From assembly GCF_023555415.1 (NCBI RefSeq), contig NZ_JAKRYL010000014.1:62001-126000 (forward strand): a DNA stretch of 64,000 bases, in the 5' to 3' direction. Below the pieces are notes generated by a model. The model was given only the letters and a program-made list of their open reading frames with translations, was not told where the DNA came from and ran no database searches. The translations under genes were made by a program, and so were the position numbers. Positions 50,736-60,633 of this stretch are shown in pieces (the first letter of the stretch is position 1; every line of letters begins with the position of its first letter). The DNA is from Halalkalibacter alkaliphilus (GTDB taxonomy: Bacteria; Bacillota; Bacilli; Bacillales; Bacillaceae_D).

Positions 50736-50760
50736 TAGGTTAACTGAAGAAGATTTGAAA

Positions 50761-50798
50761 AGAATCCTCCAACTTAAAAGGAAGGATTCTTTTTTTAT
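50761..50798 (+). terminator. Terminator after the lipoprotein gene
   Basis: AGAATCCT / AGGATTCT followed by seven T. Confidence 0.8.
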
Positions 50799-50950
50799 GT
50801 TAGTTTTACAAAAAATATGCAAAAATAGTAAGTTTGAACAATGGAATAAAAAGTCTGAATCGTGTACTCTGTATAAGTACTTGTTACGACAACTACTTGT
50901 ACAAGAATTGAATAATACTATATTTGTAGTTTAGAGATGAGGGAACAAAA

Positions 50951-52387
50951 ATGGGAGTACCGAGTTATAAGAGATCAACGATTGTGACATTGTTACTTGC
51001 AGGATCTTTTATTGCAATTTTAAATCAAACTCTCATGATTACGGCAATCCCGCCAATCATGAAGGAAATGAATGTTACGGCCAATAGTGCCCAGTGGCTT
51101 ACGACTGTATTTATGCTTGTGAATGGAATTATGATTCCGGTAAGTGCCTTTTTATTAGAACGATTCACAACGAGGCAACTTTTTATTTCAGCGATGAGTA
51201 TCTTTGCGTTTGGAACATTGATTGCTGGAATTGCTCCTAACTTTGAAGTGTTATTAGTTGGAAGAATGATTCAGTCAGCAGGAGCAGGAGTGATGCTTCC
51301 TTTAATGACGACCGTATTTTTAATGATTTTTCCAATCAATAAACGCGGAGCAGCAATGGGATTGATCGGACTTGTTATTTCTTTCGCACCAGCAATAGGG
51401 CCAGCTTTATCTGGATGGGTTACATCCAATTATTCGTGGAGACTATTGTTTTTTATCATTTTGCCAATTGCTATAATTGATATTATCATTGCGGTATTTG
51501 TATTAAAAAATGTGACAGAAGTGACAAAGCCAAAAATCGATGTTATTTCAATTATGTTCTCTTCATTTGGGTTTGGAGGACTACTCTATGGTTTCACGGC
51601 TGCAGGCAACTATGGCTGGTCAGACCCGATTACAATTATTTCGTTAGCAGTTGGTGGATTAGCACTAATCCTTTTTATAACAAGGCAGCTGCGATTAAAG
51701 CATCCAATGCTCGAGTTTCGGGTGTTCACGTTTTCCATTTTCCCTTATGCGGTTATTATCGGTATGGTCGCTTTCATGGGCTTAATTGGAGTAGAGACTT
51801 TAGTTCCATTATATATGCAAAATATGAGAGAGTTCACGGCATTTGAAGCAGGCCTTGCTCTTTTACCAGGAGCGTTAGTTAGTGGGATCATGTCACCGAT
51901 TATTGGACGTATTTTTGATAAAATAGGGGCACGTTTTCTTGTGATGGTTGGATTAGCGATTATGACAGTAGCTTCGTTCGCTTTTATTAATTTAGGTCCA
52001 GAGACTTCATTTGCCTTTCTTACAATTATGTATGCAGTACGAATGTTAGGGCTTGTAATGGTTTTGATGCCGATCCAAACAGCCGCATTAAACCAGCTAC
52101 CGAAACGATTAATTCCACACGGAGCAGCAATGGACAATACGATGAGAATGATTGCAGCGTCAGTTGGTACCGCTATACTTGTAACAGTTATGACAACGAC
52201 ATCGATGAATGCTGAAGCTCGACCTGACATCGCATATCCTGATATCCATGGGGCAAATGTGGCCTTTATTGTCGTTGCCGTTCTTTCTTTACTTGCCTTA
52301 ATTGCTTCGTTCTTTGTTAAATACTCAAAAAATGACGATGAGATGAAAGAAAACGAGGATCAATTTGAGAAAGTAAGTGCTAACTAA
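50951..52387 (+). CDS. DHA2-family (EmrB-type) multidrug MFS transporter
   Basis: 478 residues, 14 predicted helices. LLAGSFIAILNQTLMITAIP and ANSAQWLTTVFMLVNGIMIP are DHA2 signatures; the motif C region GLVISFAPAIGPALSGW is typical of drug/H+ antiporters. AGATGAGGGAAC precedes ATG 50951. No regulator gene is attached. A decayed palindrome follows at 52451. Confidence 0.93.
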   Translation: MGVPSYKRSTIVTLLLAGSFIAILNQTLMITAIPPIMKEMNVTANSAQWLTTVFMLVNGIMIPVSAFLLERFTTRQLFISAMSIFAFGTLIAGIAPNFEVLLVGRMIQSAGAGVMLPLMTTVFLMIFPINKRGAAMGLIGLVISFAPAIGPALSGWVTSNYSWRLLFFIILPIAIIDIIIAVFVLKNVTEVTKPKIDVISIMFSSFGFGGLLYGFTAAGNYGWSDPITIISLAVGGLALILFITRQLRLKHPMLEFRVFTFSIFPYAVIIGMVAFMGLIGVETLVPLYMQNMREFTAFEAGLALLPGALVSGIMSPIIGRIFDKIGARFLVMVGLAIMTVASFAFINLGPETSFAFLTIMYAVRMLGLVMVLMPIQTAALNQLPKRLIPHGAAMDNTMRMIAASVGTAILVTVMTTTSMNAEARPDIAYPDIHGANVAFIVVAVLSLLALIASFFVKYSKNDDEMKENEDQFEKVSAN

Positions 52388-52450
52388 AAAAATCAAACTC
52401 AAGAATAGACTAATATTAATACAGCGTTGAAAATCCTCACTGGACCCGAA

Positions 52451-52487
52451 GCCACTGAAGAAGGAAAGACCAAACCTTTCAGTAGTG
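52451..52487. repeat. Decayed dispersed palindrome
   Basis: GCCACTGAAGAAGG / CCTTTCAGTAGT, 64 bp after the MFS gene. Confidence 0.5.
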
Positions 52488-52595
52488 TTTTCGAATACTA
52501 GTGGGGATTTGGTCGTTTTATTTAGGGGTATCGCCCAAATATGGTATAATTTGGGTTGTTGTATAATAAAAATTACGTATTGAGAGGCGTTAAAA

Positions 52596-53315
52596 ATGGC
52601 AAAAGTAATCTTATTTGATTTAGATGGCACATTACTTCCAATGGATACACAACAATTCATTACTAATTACATAAAAGAATTAGCCCCACGTGTTGGACAT
52701 ATTATTGACCCAAATGAATTTGTAAAAGCTTTATTGGCTGGCACAGATGCAATGATTAGAAATTTAGAACGAGCAAAAACGAATGAGCAAGTATTTGAAG
52801 AAACATTTCTATCACTAACTTCATTAAGTCGTGAAGACATTTGGCCGACATTGGATGAATTTTATGAAAAGGTCTTCCCTACATTTTCTCATATGACAAG
52901 TCCATCAATAAAGGCAAAAGAAGTTGTGGAGGAATCACTGAAACAAGGTTTTCGTGTAGCGATTGCTACGAATCCAGTTTTCCCCAAATCAGCTATTTAC
53001 CATCGTTTAAAATGGGCAGGAATTGATGATCAGCCGTTTGAGTTAGTTACAGTGTATGAAGAAATTTCATTTACTAAGCCAAATATTGAGTATTACCAGG
53101 ATATATGCGCCCGTTTACATGTAGAGCCTTCGGAGTGCATTATGGTAGGAAATGATGTTCAGGAAGATATGGTTACTAGTACGTTAGGGATGAAAACTTT
53201 TTTAGTTGAAGGGAATGTTATCGATCGCGGGAAACCACGCTATCAAATTGATGACAGAGGGACATTAGAAGAGTTGTATGAAAAGTTATCAAAGAGACAA
53301 GGAATTTTTAAATAA
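52596..53315 (+). CDS. HAD-superfamily hydrolase, subfamily I
   Basis: 239 residues. Motif I VILFDLDGTLLPMD, motif II VAIATNPVFP, Lys in ISFTKPNIEYYQD, motif IV MVGNDVQEDMVTS. A helical cap lies after motif I. A small-molecule phosphatase is predicted, substrate unknown. TTGAGAGGCG precedes ATG 52596. It ends at the very long hairpin at 53338. Confidence 0.9.
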   Translation: MAKVILFDLDGTLLPMDTQQFITNYIKELAPRVGHIIDPNEFVKALLAGTDAMIRNLERAKTNEQVFEETFLSLTSLSREDIWPTLDEFYEKVFPTFSHMTSPSIKAKEVVEESLKQGFRVAIATNPVFPKSAIYHRLKWAGIDDQPFELVTVYEEISFTKPNIEYYQDICARLHVEPSECIMVGNDVQEDMVTSTLGMKTFLVEGNVIDRGKPRYQIDDRGTLEELYEKLSKRQGIFK

Positions 53316-53720
53316 ATCGATATTTAAAGTTATAAAACACAAAAGCTAACAAACACGCCAAGAACAAGGCGTGTTTGTTAGCTTTTGTGTTCTTATAGTA
53401 CAGAAATTAAATAGAATCGTTTTACTTTATTGAGATAGTAAGGCAATAGGAGCAGTCTTTTCCCATATGGTGGCCGTAAAAAATTCTTTTCACCGTTTTC
53501 TCCTATATGTGTTGTGGTAGATCAAGTCTATTCATCTATATACTAACCTATTGTATCAAAATTATGCATGGTATGGATGATAGTCAATTAAATGTTATCT
53601 TTGCATGATATTTCAAATATAGGATAATGCTAAAAATGCGTATATATAAAAACAACACTGTATCATGATGATCGATTACATTAATAAAATTCATTCTTTG
53701 TTGAGGGAGTAGCTTCAATA
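53316..53720. other. 405-bp gap before the first germinant-receptor operon
   Basis: The gap holds the 24-bp-stem terminator at 53338-53391, then AT-rich DNA with the operon promoter. I could not pick a clean sigma-G promoter here, in contrast to the second operon. Confidence 0.5.
53338..53391. terminator. Very long perfect hairpin
   Basis: Arms of about 23 bp (ACACAAAAGCTAACAAACAC then GCC, and its reverse complement) with an 8-base loop; works in both directions. Confidence 0.85.
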
Positions 53721-55289
53721 ATGCGACAGGTAAAGAGTAGCTTAAAAAAGTTAAAAGGACGAACTTCTAGAGTACCTAATCAAACTCTTGGTGAAGAAAA
53801 AGATCTTTATTTAGAGAAGATATCTATACATATTGGTGAAAATAAAAAACACGTAGAAAAAATTTTTTTAAACAGTTCCGATATGGAAGTTCAAGATTAT
53901 CGATTTGGTCCTGACTTAACGAATACAGCTTTTACAGTTCACTGCGATACACTTATCCAAGATGAAAAATTAAATTATTTAAAAGCACTGTTACAAGATT
54001 TAGTCATGCATGAAGTTGGCCAGGCAAGAGATATAACTATTGATCAAATTAAAAATTTTATTTTTCAAAAAGGTGTCTCCTCTCAAAAAGTGGGTACTAT
54101 TGAAGATTTTGAACAAGTATCAAAAAAAATTTTAGCAGGGAATGTTGTTATTTTTTTTGATAAATGGAATAAGGCTCTGAGTTTTGACGCTCTTTCTGTA
54201 GAAAGTAGAGCGGTGTCAGAACCGACAAGTGAGGGAGTCGTTCAAGGTCCTCATGAAGGAACCGTTGAAAACCTTAAGAAAAACATCGGGCTAATCCGTT
54301 CACGGTTACAGTCGCGAAAATTAAAAGTAATTACCTTGCATGTCGGTAAAGAAATGAATACAGAAATTGCTTATAGTTATTTAGAAGGTTCAGTGGACCC
54401 GGAAGTGTTAAAAGAATTTGAGAATAGAATTGAGAAAATAAAAGAGAAGGACGTATTAGAAACTTCATATATTGAAGAACTTATCGAGGATTCTACATTT
54501 TCACCTTTTCCTCAATTTCGTTATACTGAGCGACCAGATGTTACAGCGGCTGCTCTGTTAGACGGGAAGATTGTTGTGATGGTACATGGAACAAGCTCTG
54601 TTTTAATTTGTCCGGCTTTATATCTGGAGTTATTCCAATCTGTTGAGGATTACTACCAACGAACCATTATTACTTCAATGATCCGACTAATGCGATTTTT
54701 GGCAGTTATTATTGCACTGACATTACCGAGTATTTATATTGCCTTATCAACGTTTCACCCTGAAATGATTCCAACTGTTTTATTGTTAGCGGTTATTAAC
54801 ACCCGAGAAGGGATTCCTTTTCCTGCTTTACTTGAAGCGTTTATAATGGTTTTCTTTTTTGAGTTAATGCGTGAAGCGGGGGTCAGAATGCCAAAACCTA
54901 TTGGACAAGCGGTGAGTATTGTCGGAGCTCTGATCATTGGGGAAGCTGCTATTCAAGCTGGAATTGCCTCTCCGATCATGGTTGTTGTCGTTGCATTAAC
55001 AGGGATTTCATCATTTGCAATTCCTCAATACAATCTTGGTATTGCTTATCGAATTCTTCAGTACCCACTTATGATATTAGCGGCTACTTTAGGAGGGTTT
55101 GGTGTCATGATTGGACTATTGATGATCCTTTTGCATCTTTGTTCTCTCCGGCCTTTGGGAGTACCTTATTTAGCTCCATTTGCGCCATTGAGACCGAAAC
55201 GATTAGGTGATGCGTTCATTCGTGTTCCGTTAAAAAATCTTTTGAAATCACCTCGGAATCAACATATGCATCGACTTCCTAAAAATTAA
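53721..55289 (+). CDS. Germinant receptor A subunit (GerA family)
   Basis: 522 residues. An N-terminal cytoplasmic domain of about 310 residues (FGPDLTNTAFTVHCDTLIQD, EGVVQGPHEGTVENLKKNIG) is followed by about five membrane helices with PSIYIALSTFHPEMIPTVLL and REGIPFPALLEAFIMVFFFE. It is part of a receptor in the spore inner membrane that starts germination on nutrient binding. It is first in an A-C-D-B operon; the C gene starts 29 bp on. TTGAGGGAG precedes the ATG. Which nutrient is recognised cannot be read. Confidence 0.95.
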   Translation: MRQVKSSLKKLKGRTSRVPNQTLGEEKDLYLEKISIHIGENKKHVEKIFLNSSDMEVQDYRFGPDLTNTAFTVHCDTLIQDEKLNYLKALLQDLVMHEVGQARDITIDQIKNFIFQKGVSSQKVGTIEDFEQVSKKILAGNVVIFFDKWNKALSFDALSVESRAVSEPTSEGVVQGPHEGTVENLKKNIGLIRSRLQSRKLKVITLHVGKEMNTEIAYSYLEGSVDPEVLKEFENRIEKIKEKDVLETSYIEELIEDSTFSPFPQFRYTERPDVTAAALLDGKIVVMVHGTSSVLICPALYLELFQSVEDYYQRTIITSMIRLMRFLAVIIALTLPSIYIALSTFHPEMIPTVLLLAVINTREGIPFPALLEAFIMVFFFELMREAGVRMPKPIGQAVSIVGALIIGEAAIQAGIASPIMVVVVALTGISSFAIPQYNLGIAYRILQYPLMILAATLGGFGVMIGLLMILLHLCSLRPLGVPYLAPFAPLRPKRLGDAFIRVPLKNLLKSPRNQHMHRLPKN

Positions 55290-55318
55290 ACGTTCACAGC
55301 GGAAAGGAGAAAGTTTTT

Positions 55319-56461
55319 TTGAAAAAGCTTGTTATCATTATTTTATCAGTCTTTCTGTTGGTTATATCAGGTTGTTGGGATCAACGTGAATTGATAGAAC
55401 GAGCTTTTGCATTAGGAGCTGCGATCGATCAGCATGAAGATCAGCTCGAATTAACTGTTCAATTTTACCGACCAAAACCTGAAGAGGGCGGTGGGGGTGA
55501 TGGCGGTGATCCGGTCAGTTTTGGTATATATGCGCAAACTATTTCTGAAGGTGCACGCAACCTTGTGAATCATATTGGTAGAAGAGCAAACTGGAGTCAT
55601 ATGCAGGTGATTGTTATCGGAGAAGAGACTGCAAGAACAAGACCGCTTAGTGAACTGCTTGGATTTTTTTATCGCGAACAAGAACCTCGTTCCACAACCC
55701 ATATTTTAATTGGGCAAGGAAAAGGGAGCGATTATTTAAATTTTGACCCATTATTTGAAGATTCTTCAGGCAGACAACTTCGTGAAATTCAAAGGTTCTC
55801 CAGAGAAGTTACAGGACATTCTAGAGAGACAACCATACATGATTTAAGCTTACAACTGAAAAGTGAACTTGGTACGGCCATTGTTCCGTATGTGACAAAA
55901 AGTGCAAACAAAATAACAACAGCTCCTATTATCGGAGTCGCCATTGTCAAAGACGATAGAATGGTCAGTGACCTTTCGGGAAAAGAGACACAAAGCCTGT
56001 TAATTCTCCGCGAACAATTCGATAGAGCAAATTGGAAACTGCCATGTAAAGAGGGAAACAATGGAGGTAGATTTGATAATATTGAGGTGTTCTTAACAAG
56101 TTCAAACATATCTCCTAGGGTAAATGGCAATCAAGTGACTGTGGATGCGGCATTTCAATTTGAGGTTACGTTAAGAGAGTTAGTGTGTGAGACAGTACTT
56201 GAAACAAGCGAGGATGCTAATGAGTTTGCTCGATATATAGAGGAGCAACTAGAAATAAATTTAATGAATACTATTGAGAAACTTCAGAAGGAAAAAATTG
56301 ATGCAAGTGAATTAGGGAATAAAATTTACAGAGATAACCCAGAACTATGGAAGTCTGTAAAGGATAATTGGGATGAACTGTTTGCTACAGCTCAATTTAA
56401 TTTTAGTATTTCTGTTGATATTGATGGTTCGGGAACAGTAGAGTATAGGCCATTTCCTTAA
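55319..56461 (+). CDS. Germinant receptor C subunit, Ger(x)C lipoprotein
   Basis: 380 residues. Lipoprotein signal KKLVIIILSVFLLVISGC, then WDQRELIERAFALGAAIDQ, the GerC signature. Domains 1-3 follow, with NWSHMQVIVIGEE and DFFYR-type FFYREQEPRSTTHI. It starts at TTG 55319, behind GAAAGGAG. It is anchored to the outer face of the inner spore membrane and required for receptor function. Confidence 0.95.
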   Translation: MKKLVIIILSVFLLVISGCWDQRELIERAFALGAAIDQHEDQLELTVQFYRPKPEEGGGGDGGDPVSFGIYAQTISEGARNLVNHIGRRANWSHMQVIVIGEETARTRPLSELLGFFYREQEPRSTTHILIGQGKGSDYLNFDPLFEDSSGRQLREIQRFSREVTGHSRETTIHDLSLQLKSELGTAIVPYVTKSANKITTAPIIGVAIVKDDRMVSDLSGKETQSLLILREQFDRANWKLPCKEGNNGGRFDNIEVFLTSSNISPRVNGNQVTVDAAFQFEVTLRELVCETVLETSEDANEFARYIEEQLEINLMNTIEKLQKEKIDASELGNKIYRDNPELWKSVKDNWDELFATAQFNFSISVDIDGSGTVEYRPFP

Positions 56462-56492
56462 AAGGATGAATAGTTTGGGGGAGGCATGGAAA

Positions 56493-56732
56493 GTGTTTGA
56501 AAGAATTATTATTGTATTGATTTTGTACACGGTGTTGCTTTCTTTTGACTATTCAAGATTGAAAAAAAGTGAAAAGAAGGTAACATATATTTATTTATTC
56601 TTGATTGTAATATCCTTATTTTTAAGTACAGATTACATATTAGACGCGAACTGGCCAAATTTGAAAGACCTTGTCCGTGCTGTTTTTTTGAAACCAGCTG
56701 AACAGATTGTTGAGTATATGACAATTGAGTGA
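56493..56732 (+). CDS. Germinant receptor D subunit (small two-TM protein)
   Basis: 79 residues from GTG 56493: [20 protein letters not shown] then a second hydrophobic segment, and FLKPAEQIVEYMTIE at the end. GGGGGAGG lies 8 bp before this GTG. The upstream ATG at 56466 is less likely because the paralogue at 59169-59441 begins MLEKIILLVILYMSVLFYD, aligning with the GTG start. It lies between C and B, like the D subunits that modulate receptor activity in other Bacillus species. Confidence 0.75.
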   Translation: MFERIIIVLILYTVLLSFDYSRLKKSEKKVTYIYLFLIVISLFLSTDYILDANWPNLKDLVRAVFLKPAEQIVEYMTIE

Positions 56733-56745
56733 AAGGAGGATGACA

Positions 56746-57861
56746 ATGAAGGATCAAGAGACTATCAGTACTGGACAAATGGCTTTTATTTTTCTAAGTT
56801 TCTTGCTGGGATCTGCTATTGTGAACATTCCATCGCCGTTAATTGCTAGTTCTGGTAATGCCGCATGGCTATCTTTATTGATCTCTTTTGGAATAGGTCT
56901 TCTCCTTTTATGTTGCATTCTTTTTTTAAATCGTCAATACGAGGGACTACTGCTTATTGATTACTCTCGAAAGATTTTTGGAAGGTTGGGCATGTTTTTT
57001 TTTATGATTCCTTTTGTTCTTATGCTCTTTTTAATGCTTTCGAACATATTACTTGATGTAGGTTTCTTTTTACATAATACGATGATGAGAACGACACCGG
57101 TGGAAATTTTTCATTTATTTATGATTATTGTAGCTGCCGCAACAGTATATGAAGGAATCGAAGTGATAGGTAGAATGTTTACAATGCTTATCCTTTTTGT
57201 ATTAGCGGTTTTTTTTATTTTTGTACTGTTAATCATTCCAATGCTTCATCCTGAATACCTACTGCCATTGCTTCCGGATGGGTGGAAACCCGTATTTCAC
57301 GGGACTTATTTAGCTTTGGGTTTTCCTTATGCAGAAGTAATTCTTTTTGCATTTCTGCTCCCGTTTGCCAAAAATAAAAATGGTGGGAAGTTAGAAAAAA
57401 AGATGTTTATAGCAATGTTCTTTAATGGGTTTTTATTGTTGGTTGCTATTCTTGTATCAATTATGGTATTAGGGCCTACTGGTGTAGAGATAAAATATGC
57501 TTTGTTTTATATAGCTACCTTAATTGATATTCAAGATGTTTTAACAAGAATTGAAGCAGTCGTTGCCATGAGTTGGATTATCGGTTCATATATGAAAGCA
57601 ACAATAGTGTTATTTGTCATTAATTTCATCCTATCGCAACTGTTTAATCTTAAAGATGACAGGATCTTAATTTTCCCAGTTGCACTTCTGACTTTTCTTT
57701 TCTCTGTCATTTTATATAATCATGAATTGGAGTTTGTAGAAAACGTAGGGACGGTATGGCCTTTATTAATAACGGTTGTTGGTGTACTCCCAATTATTAT
57801 AATAACTCTTGTAACTTTTTTGAAAAAGAAACTGAAGAAAGAAAATCAATTGGGTGCGTAA
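56746..57861 (+). CDS. Germinant receptor B subunit (GerB family)
   Basis: 371 residues, ten predicted helices, of the amino acid/polyamine/organocation transporter superfamily. ISTGQMAFIFLSFLLGSAIV and NIPSPLIASSGNAAWLSLLI open the protein. The B subunit forms the nutrient-binding transporter-like core of the receptor. ATG 56746 lies 6 bp after AAAGGAGG and just behind the D stop codon. Last gene of the operon. Confidence 0.94.
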   Translation: MKDQETISTGQMAFIFLSFLLGSAIVNIPSPLIASSGNAAWLSLLISFGIGLLLLCCILFLNRQYEGLLLIDYSRKIFGRLGMFFFMIPFVLMLFLMLSNILLDVGFFLHNTMMRTTPVEIFHLFMIIVAAATVYEGIEVIGRMFTMLILFVLAVFFIFVLLIIPMLHPEYLLPLLPDGWKPVFHGTYLALGFPYAEVILFAFLLPFAKNKNGGKLEKKMFIAMFFNGFLLLVAILVSIMVLGPTGVEIKYALFYIATLIDIQDVLTRIEAVVAMSWIIGSYMKATIVLFVINFILSQLFNLKDDRILIFPVALLTFLFSVILYNHELEFVENVGTVWPLLITVVGVLPIIIITLVTFLKKKLKKENQLGA

Positions 57862-57983
57862 GAAATTAGAAAAGTATAAGTGTTTATCATGTGTAGGCCC
57901 TTTTTCTACAAAATATAGGAGACAGGTCAGGTTTGGAAAGTTTATTGACCGAAAGAATAATTCAAATTATATAGAAAATAGAA

Positions 57984-58032
57984 AAGAAAGCTACTGAAAT
58001 AAAGGGGTACTCCTTTTTCAGTAGCTTTCTTA
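57984..58032. terminator. Bidirectional hairpin between the convergent receptor operons
   Basis: AAGAAAGCTACTGAA / TTCAGTAGCTTTCTT with AAAGG / CCTTT inside; related to the dispersed palindrome family. Confidence 0.75.
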
Positions 58033-58047
58033 AGTAAAATGAGGAAT

Positions 58048-59172
58048 TTACGTATTGCTGGTAGCCTTATTGTTACTTCTGTGTTTATTTCTTTTAATAA
58101 AAGCTACAAATGTGACAAATAGGAAAGGGAGAACGACAATTGTAATCATAAATAACGGCCAAGTTACAAATACAGCATCCACAAATTCTGTTTCGTGATC
58201 AAAGATCGTCAGCGAAAGTAACAAAATGAGAAAGGAAATAGGAAAGATGATAATCTGTTTATCCTGTAATTTCAAAACTTTTGATAAAAATTCTTTAAGG
58301 ATAAACAGCATAATGCTTGTTTTCATATACGAGCCGACGATTAAGACGAGGCCGATTCCGGATTCAATTCGTTCAATAGCATCTCTAATATTAACCAATC
58401 GAGAAAGGTTAAAAATAGAATATTGGACTTTTCCAGCAATCGGACCATATGCCATTGTAACAAGGACAATAGGAATAATCATCAAAAGCCCATGTATAAT
58501 TAGAGTGAAAAACATGATTTTTTTAAATGGCTTTCTGTCTCCTTTGTTCAGGAAGGGAAGCAACAAAGAAAATAGAATCAGCTCTGAATAGGGGAAGCTA
58601 AAAGCACGGTAGCTTCCAAGAAGAATGGGCATTATACCATCGGGCATGACCGGAAGAAGGTGCTCGACTCGATATTCACGAAAAACTAATGCTAGCACAC
58701 CCAATGATAAAACAACCATGATGATTAAAAGCCACACGAACATTCTCGCCATTGGTTCAATTCCACTTCTTGCCGTCATAGCAGCCACTAGCAAAATAAG
58801 AGTATGGAACACATAGGTAGGCGTTTCCCTCATTAAGGCATTTGCAAAAAAACCTCCAATATCAATGATAATAAAAGTAATAATTAAAATAAGCAAAATG
58901 ATGAGTGGTATGGCAATACATAAGGTAATCCACTTTCCTAAGACTTTTTCACTATAATCGATAAAGGAATGTCCAGGGGCCTGTTGATCGATGTAGAAAA
59001 CACAGGCTAGTAGCACCATTCCAAGAGCATTCGCTATTAAAAGTGATAGCCACGCCCCATTTGCAGCAGCTTCAACCATAGGGGTTGGGATATTAATAAT
59101 TGCAGAACCAGTCATATAAGCGAGAAATAGACTCGCTAGCTGCCAAGAACTTATCGTCTCTATTTGTCTCAT
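58048..59172 (-). CDS. Germinant receptor B subunit (GerB family, second operon)
   Basis: 374 residues, ten predicted helices. IETISSWQLASLFLAYMTGS and NIPTPMVEAAANGAWLSLLI parallel the B subunit at 56746, so the two operons arose by duplication. The start overlaps the D stop by 4 bp (ATGA). It ends in a basic tail (FIKRNKHRSNNKATSNT). Confidence 0.94.
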   Translation of the reverse strand: MRQIETISSWQLASLFLAYMTGSAIINIPTPMVEAAANGAWLSLLIANALGMVLLACVFYIDQQAPGHSFIDYSEKVLGKWITLCIAIPLIILLILIITFIIIDIGGFFANALMRETPTYVFHTLILLVAAMTARSGIEPMARMFVWLLIIMVVLSLGVLALVFREYRVEHLLPVMPDGIMPILLGSYRAFSFPYSELILFSLLLPFLNKGDRKPFKKIMFFTLIIHGLLMIIPIVLVTMAYGPIAGKVQYSIFNLSRLVNIRDAIERIESGIGLVLIVGSYMKTSIMLFILKEFLSKVLKLQDKQIIIFPISFLILLLSLTIFDHETEFVDAVFVTWPLFMITIVVLPFLFVTFVAFIKRNKHRSNNKATSNT

Positions 59173-59441
59173 CCCATCCCCCTAATGGTCACAAGAAACA
59201 TAATAAAATCGACTTCTAGTGATTTTACAATTTGTTGACCTGGTTCATGAAAGATGAAATCTACAAACGTATAAAGGGTTGGCCAAGGTAGATCAAACAC
59301 GTAAATAACACTATGATAAAGCACGGGTACCATTGCAATTCCGTAAACATTGCGAATCTGCTTGTTTCTAATTAATTCAGCCCCATCATAGAAAAGTACG
59401 CTCATGTATAAAATAACGAGTAAGATAATTTTCTCAAGCAT
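59169..59441 (-). CDS. Germinant receptor D subunit (second operon)
   Basis: 90 residues, two membrane segments: MLEKIILLVILYMSVLFYDG and a second around YGIAMVPVLYHSVIYVFDLP, then the conserved end FHEPGQQIVKSLEVDF, matching FLKPAEQIVEYMTIE of the first operon. GGAGGAATAATT precedes the ATG. It sits 2 bp after C and overlaps B, so expression is tightly coupled. Confidence 0.8.
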   Translation of the reverse strand: MLEKIILLVILYMSVLFYDGAELIRNKQIRNVYGIAMVPVLYHSVIYVFDLPWPTLYTFVDFIFHEPGQQIVKSLEVDFIMFLVTIRGMG

Positions 59442-59443
59442 AA

Positions 59444-60631
59444 TTATTCCTCCGTTAGGTCATCGCCAGTTGTCATACCTGTGCTAATAATGATGACTTC
59501 AACATCAATTTCGAAATTGATTTCAGAAAAGATTTGCTCCCAATTATCTTCATGCTGTTTCCATTGTTTCGGGTCTTTTCTATAAAGGATATTCCCAATT
59601 CCGATTACATCGAGTTTTTCATCCTGTAGGTATTTAATAAAAGCTCCTAATTGTGTTTTTATTGAGTTTTCAATATGAGCTTGAAGCTCCTGTCTCTCTT
59701 CATCAGTTGCCATCGTCCAGCATTGTAACTCACCGAGATGCCCCTGTACCTTTGTTGAAAAATGAATGGTAGGTGGGGTTTCAGAGAAGTTGGAAGTAAC
59801 CTTTGTTTTTAGTTGAGTAACTTCTAGAGAATCCTTTCTATTTTTCTGCTTATACTCTTCACCTTTACAAGGATATTCGATCGTACCGCTAAGGTATTCA
59901 TCTGTTAAAATAAGCAAATTATGAACATCAGCCGTTGAGAGACGATCGAACATCTTTCCATCAGGAAGAATAGCCAATCCAGTATTTACGACACTTTCTG
60001 GAGTTTGATCACTTCGTTCGATATAGGGAACCGTTGCTATTTTCACGGGATAATTCAGTTGCAAAGCTAAATCAAGCATTCTCGTTTCTCTTGCTTTCCC
60101 TGAAAAGGCGGTGCCACTTTCTTGAATCATTCGTATTTGTTGTGCTGTTGTTTTCTCAATAAAAGGTCTAACACCCCAATATTCACTAGCCCTTCCTTGT
60201 GTAATAACGACATACGTTTTGAAGCGAGGTTCATGATCACGATAGAAAAAATCAAGAACATCTGATATGTCATGTTCTCTAGCAAACTCTTCTCCAATAA
60301 GGATAACCCGCATATGGCTCCATTGAGCTTTGCGGCCAACATGAAGAGGAATATCTCGGATTGCTTCAAAGACACTGTCGTCTGTCGTTTTAACCGAGAA
60401 GTACTTGCCCTCGGTATTGACACCACCACCTTGAGCTCCGATCGTTGGTGTAGGTGAATACATATGTGTTGTTAATTCAATCTCTCCTTCATTTGTTTGA
60501 TCAATACTTAGCCCCATTACGTAGGCTAGATCAGTCAATTCCATACTGTTCCAACATCCTGATAAAAAAATGAGAAAACTTACTGCAATGACTATTTTTA
60601 TACGAAAAAATATAATAGTTGTAACATTCAT
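59444..60631 (-). CDS. Germinant receptor C subunit, Ger(x)C lipoprotein (second operon)
   Basis: 395 residues. Signal with lipobox FLIFLSGC, then WNSMELTDLAYVMGLSIDQ. GRKAQWSHMRVILIGEEFA and DFFYRDHEPRFKTYVVI are GerC hallmarks. It begins 2 bp after the A stop codon, with only a weak ribosome site, so translational coupling to A is likely. Confidence 0.95.
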   Translation of the reverse strand: MNVTTIIFFRIKIVIAVSFLIFLSGCWNSMELTDLAYVMGLSIDQTNEGEIELTTHMYSPTPTIGAQGGGVNTEGKYFSVKTTDDSVFEAIRDIPLHVGRKAQWSHMRVILIGEEFAREHDISDVLDFFYRDHEPRFKTYVVITQGRASEYWGVRPFIEKTTAQQIRMIQESGTAFSGKARETRMLDLALQLNYPVKIATVPYIERSDQTPESVVNTGLAILPDGKMFDRLSTADVHNLLILTDEYLSGTIEYPCKGEEYKQKNRKDSLEVTQLKTKVTSNFSETPPTIHFSTKVQGHLGELQCWTMATDEERQELQAHIENSIKTQLGAFIKYLQDEKLDVIGIGNILYRKDPKQWKQHEDNWEQIFSEINFEIDVEVIIISTGMTTGDDLTEE

Positions 60632-60633
60632 GG

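Noticed and set aside
50665-50934. 89-codon plus-strand frame overlapping the lipoprotein end
   Set aside because: It begins inside the lipoprotein gene in another frame and reads through a terminator.
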